From assembly GCF_042685645.1 (NCBI RefSeq), contig NZ_JBHUNX010000001.1, forward strand, positions 372,001 to 436,000: a stretch of 64,000 bases of DNA, read 5' to 3'. The notes below the pieces were generated by a model. It saw only the letters and a list, made by a program, of their open reading frames with translations, was not told where the DNA came from and searched no databases. This DNA is from Salininema proteolyticum (GTDB lineage Bacteria; Actinomycetota; Actinomycetes; Mycobacteriales; Micromonosporaceae). Each line of letters opens with the position of its first letter. The stretch's first letter is position 1. The position numbers were made by a program, and so were the translations under genes. This document shows, in pieces, positions 58,473-64,000 of the stretch.

Positions 58473-60611
58473 GTGACTTCTCGCGACGATCGAATCAGCC
58501 GACTCCTGGAAAGCCTCGACCCCGAACAGCGAGACGCCGTGACGGCCGAACCGGGCCCCGTCGCCATCCTCGCGGGCGCGGGGACGGGGAAGACCCGCGC
58601 CGTCACCCACCGCATCGCCTGGCGGGTGCTCCGCGGCGACCTCCGCGGGCAGCACGTCACGGCCGTCACCTTCACCGCGCGCGCCGCCGGCGAGATGCGC
58701 GACCGGCTGCGCGGCCTCGGGGTCACCGGCGTCAACGCGCGGACCTTCCACAGCGCCGCGCTCCGCCAGCTGCGCTACTTCGGCGCCAGGCAGTTCCGGG
58801 GCGCGATCCCCGACCTCATCGACTCGACGTACAAGTTCGTCTCCATCGCCGCGGCCCGCGCCGGCATCCAGGTCACCCGTCCCAAGACGCTCGACCTCGC
58901 CACGGAGATCGAGTGGGCGGCCTCCTCCCTCATAGGCCCCGACGAGTACGCCTCGGCGATCCAGAAGATCGACCGCGACGCGCCGCTGAAGCCCGACGAG
59001 GTGGCGAAGGTCTACTCCTCCTTCATAGAGGCGAAGGAGCGCGCCCAGGTGATGGACTTCTCCGACGTCATCGGGCACACCGCCGCCATGCTCGAGTCCG
59101 ACGAGTCGATCGCCGAGCAGATCCGCGCCCAGTACCGGTTCTTCGTCGTCGACGAGTACCAGGACGTCACCCCTTTGCAGCAGCGCCTGCTCGACGCCTG
59201 GCTGGGGGAGCGCGAGGACATCACCGTCGTCGGCGACGCCAGCCAGACCATCTACTCCTTCACCGGCGCCACCTCCGACCACCTCCTCGACTTCACCCGC
59301 CGCTGGCCGCACGCGCAGCTGGTGCGGCTGGTGCGCGACTACCGCTCGACGCCGCAGATCGTCGGGCTCGCCAACCAGATCATCTCCGTCGCCAAGGGCA
59401 AGGAGTCGGCCGCGCGCCTCGAACTGGTCGGCCAGCGCGAGGACGGCCCCGAGGTCACCGCCGACACCTACTCCGACGAGGCGGAGGAGGCCGACCTGGT
59501 CGCCCGGCACTGCTCGCGCCTCCTGCGCGAGGGCCGCGACCCGGCCGAGATCGCCGTCCTCTACCGCACCAACGCGCAGTCGCAGCTGTACGAGGAGTCC
59601 ATGGCCTCCTACGGGATCCCCACCGTCGTCAAGGGCGGGGGGCGCTTCTACGACCGCCCCGAGATCCGGCAGGCCATGGTGTCGCTGCGGGCCGCGACGA
59701 ACACGGAGGTCGGTTCGCTGCCCCTTGCGGAGGCCGTCGAACAGGCCCTGGAGGCGGTCGGCTGGCGCCGCGACGACGTGCCGACCGGCGGGGCGCAGCG
59801 CGAACAGTACGAGGCGGTCAGCGCCCTGGTCGGCCTCACCGAGCACTACCCAGACGCGAGCCTCGCAGAGTTCTGCCAGGAGCTGGGCCGCCGCGCGGCC
59901 GAGCAGCACGCCCCGGACGTCAAGGGCGTCACGCTCGCCTCCCTGCACGGCGCCAAGGGACTCGAGTGGGACACGGTGTTCCTCGTCGGCCTGGCCGACG
60001 GCACCCTCCCGACCACCTACGCGCGCACGCCCGAGGCGCAGGAGGAGGAGCGGCGCCTCCTTTATGTGGGCGTCACCCGCGCCCGCGTCGAGCTGCACCT
60101 GTCCTTCGGACTCCTCAAACAGGGCGGGTCCCGGCAGCGCAAGCTCTCCCGCTTCCTCTTGCGGGCCAACCTTCCCGGCTTCCCGAAGTCGCCCGAACCC
60201 GAAGAGCGGCCGGAGAAGGTCCGCCGGCGCAAGTCGGTCTCGATCAACTGCTCCGGGTGCGAGAAGCCTTTGACCGCCGCCAAAGACCGCAAGCTGGGGC
60301 ACTGTGAGGACTGTCCCGCCACAATGGATGAGGAACTGCACGAACGCATGACGGCCTGGCGGCTCGAACTGGCGCGGCGGACGGGCAAGCCCGCCTACAC
60401 GATCTTCACGGATGTGACCTTGACCGCAATATGCGAGCGGAATCCGGGCTCTCCGAGCGAGCTGACGGACATCAACGGCATCGGCCAGTACAAGCTCGAC
60501 AAGTTCGGCGAGGCCGTGTTGTGCCTGGTCAAGGGTGGTTCGATCGAGGACGCCCTGGAGTGCTCTGAAGAATCGTTAGCAATCCGTCATGAAGCTGACA
60601 TGAAAATCTGA
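58473..60611 (+). CDS. uvrD2: UvrD2-type ATP-dependent DNA helicase with tetracysteine and HRDC
   Basis: 712 residues from GTG 58473. Superfamily I helicase motifs: Walker A AGAGTGKT (about 34-41), VTFTARAAGEMRDR (Ia), VVDEYQDVTPLQQR (II), GDASQTIYSFTGA (III), LVRDYRSTPQIV (IV), VTLASLHGAKGLEWDTVFLV (V) and YVGVTRAR (VI). A tetracysteine motif (CSGC ... CEDC, about 591-613) and a C-terminal HRDC domain (about 630-705) are as in mycobacterial UvrD2. It unwinds DNA 3' to 5' in repair and is essential in M. tuberculosis. Little leader; GTG close behind CATACT. Confidence 0.92.
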   Translation: MTSRDDRISRLLESLDPEQRDAVTAEPGPVAILAGAGTGKTRAVTHRIAWRVLRGDLRGQHVTAVTFTARAAGEMRDRLRGLGVTGVNARTFHSAALRQLRYFGARQFRGAIPDLIDSTYKFVSIAAARAGIQVTRPKTLDLATEIEWAASSLIGPDEYASAIQKIDRDAPLKPDEVAKVYSSFIEAKERAQVMDFSDVIGHTAAMLESDESIAEQIRAQYRFFVVDEYQDVTPLQQRLLDAWLGEREDITVVGDASQTIYSFTGATSDHLLDFTRRWPHAQLVRLVRDYRSTPQIVGLANQIISVAKGKESAARLELVGQREDGPEVTADTYSDEAEEADLVARHCSRLLREGRDPAEIAVLYRTNAQSQLYEESMASYGIPTVVKGGGRFYDRPEIRQAMVSLRAATNTEVGSLPLAEAVEQALEAVGWRRDDVPTGGAQREQYEAVSALVGLTEHYPDASLAEFCQELGRRAAEQHAPDVKGVTLASLHGAKGLEWDTVFLVGLADGTLPTTYARTPEAQEEERRLLYVGVTRARVELHLSFGLLKQGGSRQRKLSRFLLRANLPGFPKSPEPEERPEKVRRRKSVSINCSGCEKPLTAAKDRKLGHCEDCPATMDEELHERMTAWRLELARRTGKPAYTIFTDVTLTAICERNPGSPSELTDINGIGQYKLDKFGEAVLCLVKGGSIEDALECSEESLAIRHEADMKI

Positions 60612-60623
60612 TCCGGGGCGCCG

Positions 60624-60661
60624 AAAAAAGCGTTGCACTTGTCAGACCGTCGGCGTAGTGT
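60624..60661 (+). promoter_or_regulatory. WhiB7-type promoter of the whiB7 leader
   Basis: TTGCAC (60633-60638), 17 bases, TAGTGT (60656-60661). AAAAAA (60624-60629) lies three bases upstream of the -35, which is the position of the A/T-rich sequence read by the WhiB7 AT-hook at autoregulated promoters. Transcription would start near 60668, 780 bases before whiB7. Confidence 0.65.
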
Positions 60662-60805
60662 TGCGATCATCGGTTCAAGACGGTCCGTCTTGTGTCCGGA
60701 ATCCAAGGTCGAGTGCGTACTCGAGCCGGCATCGCGTGGCCGGTTCGGCATCAGTGCGCCACTCGGGACATGGCAGCGCGTATCGAAGAAAGGGGTGAGG
60801 AACCC

Positions 60806-61192
60806 GTGATTGACATCATTCAGAACCAGAACGGCGAATTGGCTCTCGACGTCACCGTCGCGCGTCCGAAAACCGCTTGCTTCGACGGCACTGCCTTCCA
60901 CGGCGCCTTCACGCCCGGAGTCCACATGGGCGTGATCGACCAGGCCGCTTGGCGCGATCTCCAAGGGACCAATGTGTCCGGCTACCACGGCACCGCTGTG
61001 TCCGGTAATGGAGTCACGCCCGTCAACGGCGACCCGGTGGGCGGCACCGTCCTGGAAAGCACTGTCGGCAACGCCGGCGTCGGCATCGCCAAGGCAGCCA
61101 CAGTCGACAACCGCATAACCGCCGATCGTCCGGTCAACGCCGGAGTTCGCAACCGCCGTCGCGGGATACGACCGCCTCGAAAGCGACCATAG
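60806..61192 (+). CDS. hypothetical protein within the whiB7 leader
   Basis: 128 residues from GTG 60806 with GAGGAA upstream; ATG 60770 in the same frame is an alternative. Third codon positions are mostly G/C, so it looks coding. The sequence starts MIDIIQNQNGELALDVTV and has a Gly/Asn/Val-rich middle (GTNVSGYHGTAVSGNGVTP) and a basic tail (NRRRGIRPPRKRP). No family recognised. Its stop lies 23 bases before the terminator hairpin, so translation could influence that hairpin, as in WhiB7 attenuation. It may also be an independent small gene. Confidence 0.5.
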   Translation: MIDIIQNQNGELALDVTVARPKTACFDGTAFHGAFTPGVHMGVIDQAAWRDLQGTNVSGYHGTAVSGNGVTPVNGDPVGGTVLESTVGNAGVGIAKAATVDNRITADRPVNAGVRNRRRGIRPPRKRP

Positions 61193-61214
61193 TCTTCTGA
61201 CTGAGTGACCTTCG

Positions 61215-61256
61215 AGGCCGCGCTTCCCGCCAACCGGGAACGCGGCCTAATTTTTT
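61215..61256 (+). terminator. intrinsic terminator in the whiB7 leader
   Basis: AGGCCGCG plus TTCCCG pair with CGGGAA plus CGCGGCCT around the loop CCAAC (one bulged C), followed by AA and TTTTTT (61251-61256). It lies 195 bases before the whiB7 start and between the only clear promoter and the gene, so it probably terminates early when WhiB7 is not needed. Confidence 0.8.
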
Positions 61257-61450
61257 GCCCTGTCTCCCGGTCGGGCCGGAATCAGCACCGGTCCAGCCGA
61301 CGCCGACCGCACCGGTCTCCGTCGGCCCCGAACGTACACGTCCAGACCTCGAAGACGGATTACGTGAAGACAACAGAACAACCCCGACAGACCACGTCAC
61401 AGCGAGACACCCAGCAGAAGATGAAAGAGATCCGGAAGGAAGTCCCATCC

Positions 61451-61900
61451 ATGGACGCCGCCCTCAACGAAGAGCGATCCTCCAAGTCCCCGTTCCTCCA
61501 GCTCAACACCGTGGCCGCACCCTCCCTCGACGAGGAGTCGCTGCGAGCCGACCTGTCCGGTCCCGAACTGGTCGCCAAGGCCGCGTCGCAGGGCGGAGAC
61601 CTGCCCTGCCGCGAGTACGACGCCGACCTCTGGTTCTCGGAGACCCCGCACGAGCTGGAGTTCGCCAAGTCCCTTTGCGCCGACTGCCCCGTCAGGCTCC
61701 AGTGCCTGGCCGGAGCGGTAGAGCGGTCCGAGCCCTGGGGAGTCTGGGGCGGCGAGATCTTCGAACGCGGAACCGTGATCGCCCGCAAGAAGCCGCGGGG
61801 CCGTCCCCGCAAGAACGCGCTGGAGCTGGAAGAGGCCGCCGAGGCCGACCTGGCCAGGCGCAGTAGAGAACTCGAACTGGTAGGAGCGAAGGTAGTATGA
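61451..61900 (+). CDS. whiB7: WhiB7-type transcription factor, antibiotic-response regulator
   Basis: 149 residues from ATG 61451 (MDAALNEERSSKSPF), with GGAAGGAAG upstream. Cys53, Cys76, Cys79 and Cys85 (PCREYD, SLCADCPVRLQC) bind a 4Fe-4S cluster. EPWGVWGGEIF (94-104) is the sigma-binding loop typical of WhiB7, and RGRPR (116-120) is the AT-hook. It activates resistance genes when ribosome inhibitors are present, together with the primary sigma factor. The 61897 ORF overlaps its stop. Homologues are wblC in Streptomyces and Rv3197A in M. tuberculosis. Confidence 0.93.
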   Translation: MDAALNEERSSKSPFLQLNTVAAPSLDEESLRADLSGPELVAKAASQGGDLPCREYDADLWFSETPHELEFAKSLCADCPVRLQCLAGAVERSEPWGVWGGEIFERGTVIARKKPRGRPRKNALELEEAAEADLARRSRELELVGAKVV

Positions 61901-62079
61901 GCCTCGACCACCTGTCCCTGCACATGAAGCGGGACATAGACCTGGAACTGTACGAATGGGACGCCTCGGCGGGCAGCCGCCCCGAGGCCCCCACCACGCG
62001 ACTCGTCCACCGCGCGGTCGGCTCGTTCGGGAAGCTGCGCATGCGCAGTCTCTGGAAAGAGCACGACGAACATCGCTGA
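61897..62079 (+). CDS. small conserved-position protein coupled to whiB7
   Basis: 60 residues from ATG 61897, overlapping the whiB7 stop (ATGA), so it is translated together with it. MSLDHLSLHMKRDIDLELYE, then a basic helical end (SFGKLRMRSLWKEHDEHR). No family recognised. Followed by a strong terminator. Confidence 0.6.
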   Translation: MSLDHLSLHMKRDIDLELYEWDASAGSRPEAPTTRLVHRAVGSFGKLRMRSLWKEHDEHR

Positions 62080-62103
62080 CGCACTGACGAGTTGCGTTGG
62101 CTC

Positions 62104-62134
62104 AAGGGCCGCCGGTCGACCGGCGGCCCTTTCT
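62104..62134 (+). terminator. terminator after whiB7
   Basis: AAGGGCCGCCGG, loop TCGA, CCGGCGGCCCTT followed by TCTC: a perfect 12-base stem. Confidence 0.85.
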
Positions 62135-62298
62135 CTATGCCCCGGTGCGCGGCGAACCGCGCATCGTGATGCCTCTATGCCTGTGGCCGGTCCCCGCTAA
62201 AGGCCCTTGTGGGAACAACTTGACTGGTCTTCCCGAAAAGGTTCGCCTGTAGGGCGACGACCGCTCCTCGAATCGGTCAAGGAGTTCCTACAAGAGCC

Positions 62299-63669
62299 CT
62301 AACCCTTGAAACTGAACCCGGGGACCCACTCCACGATGATCTCGTGCCAGTCGGCCGTCGCCTCCAGCTGGCACAGCACCCCGATGGATCCCAGGGTGAC
62401 CCGGTGGATCAGCAGGTACGAGGGTGGAAATGACAGCTTCTTGCCGATCCTCGCGGCGTGCGAGTCGGCGGAGGTCAGGCGCTGGGTCTCCTCGCGCAGC
62501 CACTGCCGGGTGAAGGTGAACTCCCCGCCGGACAGCGGTGTCAGGATCGGCTTGAGGTAGTGGAGGATGTCCTCGCCGGTCAGATCGAGGTCCTGCGGGA
62601 TGAAGCCCTCCTCCCGGAGCCCCTCGACGACCTCTTCGCCCTTGTCCTCCAGGGCCAGCGTGGTCAGCCGCCCGATCTCCGGGGGCATGCCCTCCGGCAG
62701 GCGCGCCACCGCGCCGAAGTCGTAGACGATCAGCCGTCCGTCGTCGGCCAGCGCGAAGTTCCCCGGGTGGGGGTCGGCGTGGAGGAGGCCCGTCCGCGCG
62801 GGGGCGGAGAAGTGGAAGGTCGACAGGGTCCAGCCGGCCCGGTCGCGCTCCGAGGGGGTTCCGTTCTTGATGATCTCCGCCAGCGGCGTGCCCTCGACCC
62901 ACTCGGTCACCAGCACCTCGTCGGCGGCGTGGAGGACGGCCGGCACGCGGATGTGCTCGTCCTCGGCGAAGACCTCGTGGAAGGCCCGCTGGGCCTCGGC
63001 CTCGTACTGGTAGTCGAGCTCCTCCATGAGGCGGTCCTGGATCTCGGCGATGATCTCCCGGACGTCGAAGTTCGGCTGCAGCGTCTTGAACAGCGGCGCG
63101 ATGCGGGCCAGCTGCTTGAGGTCCGACTGGAGGGCCTTGCCGGCACCGGGGTACTGGATCTTCACCGCGACCTCGGTGCCGTCCTTCCACACGGCGCGGT
63201 GGACCTGGCCGATGGAGGCGGCCGCGGCGGGGGAGTCGTCGAACTCGAGGAACTGCTCCCTCCAGTCCTCTCCCATTCCGCGGTGGAGCACGCCGTGCAC
63301 GCTGGCGGCGGGCAGCGGCGGGGCGGAGTTCTGCAGCTTGGTGAGGGCGTCGCGGTAGGGGCCCGCCATGCCCTCGGGGAGGGCGGCCTCGAACACCGAC
63401 AGGGCCTGGCCGAGCTTCATGGCCCCGCCCTTGAGCTGTCCGAGGACGCGGAAGAGGTGGTCGGCCGTCTTGCGCTGGAGGTCCTCGCCGAAGACTTCGT
63501 CGGCGAAGCCCGTCAGGCGCTTGCCCATACCGACGGTGGCCCGCCCGGCGATGCCGAGCGGGAGGGAGGCGAGTTTCAAGCCGCGCGATAGGGCGCGTTG
63601 AGGAAGGTCGGGGGTGGAGGCCGAAGCGGGTGTCTCCGGGTCGTCGCGAGATTCATGGCTCTTGCTCAC
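62299..63669 (-). CDS. ABC1/UbiB-like atypical kinase, Rv3197-like
   Basis: 456 residues from GTG 63669. The UbiB/ABC1 signatures are present: KGGAMKLGQALS (KxGQ, about 79-90), AAAASIGQVHRAV (nucleotide-binding loop), VAVKIQYPG (Lys), and LHADPHPGNFALADDGRLIVYDFGA (written in parts: LHADPHPGN, then VYDFGA). M. tuberculosis Rv3197, next to whiB7, is an ABC1 protein linked to macrolide resistance as a possible ATP-binding protein. The same neighbourhood here supports a role with the WhiB7 regulon (inference). Confidence 0.9.
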   Translation of the reverse strand: MSKSHESRDDPETPASASTPDLPQRALSRGLKLASLPLGIAGRATVGMGKRLTGFADEVFGEDLQRKTADHLFRVLGQLKGGAMKLGQALSVFEAALPEGMAGPYRDALTKLQNSAPPLPAASVHGVLHRGMGEDWREQFLEFDDSPAAAASIGQVHRAVWKDGTEVAVKIQYPGAGKALQSDLKQLARIAPLFKTLQPNFDVREIIAEIQDRLMEELDYQYEAEAQRAFHEVFAEDEHIRVPAVLHAADEVLVTEWVEGTPLAEIIKNGTPSERDRAGWTLSTFHFSAPARTGLLHADPHPGNFALADDGRLIVYDFGAVARLPEGMPPEIGRLTTLALEDKGEEVVEGLREEGFIPQDLDLTGEDILHYLKPILTPLSGGEFTFTRQWLREETQRLTSADSHAARIGKKLSFPPSYLLIHRVTLGSIGVLCQLEATADWHEIIVEWVPGFSFKG

Positions 63670-63956
63670 ATATCCATGGTCTCACGGGCGATGCGGAGCG
63701 GACTACCCGAAAGGCCGTCGAGCGGACGGACTTTCGCCGCCCGCGTCCTTCAGCGCGCCCGCGGGGCCCGCGGGCCGTCGCACGGATCGAATTCCGCGGG
63801 AGGGACCGGCGGCATATCCGTGGGAATTGCGGGCCGCCGGGCGGACGAGTCCACCGAAAGCCGGATAAATTCCCCTTGCACGCCTGTGAGGACCCTCCCT
63901 TGTGGCATTCTGTGCACACGCGGTCACTACCCGACCGAAACTACAAGGAGATTATA

Positions 63957-64000
63957 GTGACTCAAGCCACAGCCGAGTACAACGGCTACTGCGTGAAATG
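63957..64000 (+). CDS. DUF5679-type small protein, N-terminus only
   Basis: GTG 63957 preceded by AAGGAG. It reads MTQATAEYNGYCVK and is cut by the window edge. The start YNGYCVKC (the next base completes a Cys codon start) is the usual beginning of DUF5679 proteins, small Cys-rich proteins with Zn-ribbon-like CxxC pairs. About 50-70 residues are expected. Confidence 0.75.
   Translation, partial: MTQATAEYNGYCVK

Noticed and set aside
1..64000. CRISPR arrays, insertion sequences, prophage or integrase genes
   Set aside because: No regularly spaced repeats and no transposase, recombinase or phage structural proteins among the coding frames.

Overview
The window is high-GC actinomycete DNA. 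It carries mycothiol-system genes (mycothione reductase, mycoredoxin), a WhiB7-type regulator with an AT-hook, a UvrD2-type helicase, a SARP regulator and many leaderless or GTG/TTG starts. The block nudC, mrx1, uvrD2, whiB7, ABC1-kinase at 55.4-63.7 kb matches the gene order known from Mycobacterium tuberculosis (Rv3199c to Rv3197). The secreted polysaccharide hydrolases point to a filamentous soil genus, perhaps Nocardiopsidaceae or related Streptosporangiales (inference). No rRNA, tRNA, CRISPR array, transposase or integrase was found.

Layout. 0.7-10.2 kb is a tightly coupled five-gene operon: DUF4132, MoxR/YehL AAA+ ATPase, DUF5682, VWA (MIDAS) and SWIM zinc finger. It is the actinobacterial counterpart of the uncharacterised E. 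coli yehI-yehL-yehM-yehP-yehQ set and the largest system of unknown function here. 10.2-18.8 kb holds a HIT-like protein, a secreted CocE/PepX-type hydrolase, a CLC-type channel, two small membrane proteins, a GH15 enzyme and a secreted PL9 pectate lyase. 19-20.4 kb is mycothione reductase. 20.5-23.7 kb has a secreted protein with RTX-like repeats and two membrane-anchored proteins, one frameshifted. 23.8-27.7 kb is an arsenic island (arsO-like, two arsR, acr3, arsC). 27.8-30.6 kb encodes a GH51-CBM2 arabinofuranosidase.

31-37.1 kb has small secreted and membrane proteins, a MerR regulator divergent from a membrane protein, a sulfotransferase and an XRE regulator divergent from an SDR. From about 37.1 to 42 kb the composition is visibly less GC-rich and the genes are orphans. 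Its centre is a three-part protein (CxxC thioredoxin/DCC-like domain, twin-arginine signal, ten-cysteine C-terminal domain) followed by an alpha/beta-hydrolase-like protein without its nucleophile motif. This pair is a candidate undescribed peptide or secretion system.

42-50 kb: secreted GH18 chitinase, SpoU methyltransferase, SARP regulator, LysE exporter plus glutaredoxin-like protein, GlxA-type AraC regulator plus isochorismatase-like hydrolase, NUDIX. 50-52.6 kb: metQ, metI, metN on the minus strand, preceded by a 24-codon ORF with seven Met and two adjacent Cys codons, a likely attenuation peptide. 52.8-57.6 kb: paired M16 peptidases, nudC and a KtrB/TrkH potassium transporter, then a likely small RNA at 57.8 kb. 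58-64 kb: mrx1, uvrD2, a long whiB7 leader with a WhiB7-style promoter, an internal ORF and an intrinsic terminator, whiB7 with a coupled small ORF, an ABC1 kinase, and the start of a DUF5679 protein at the edge.
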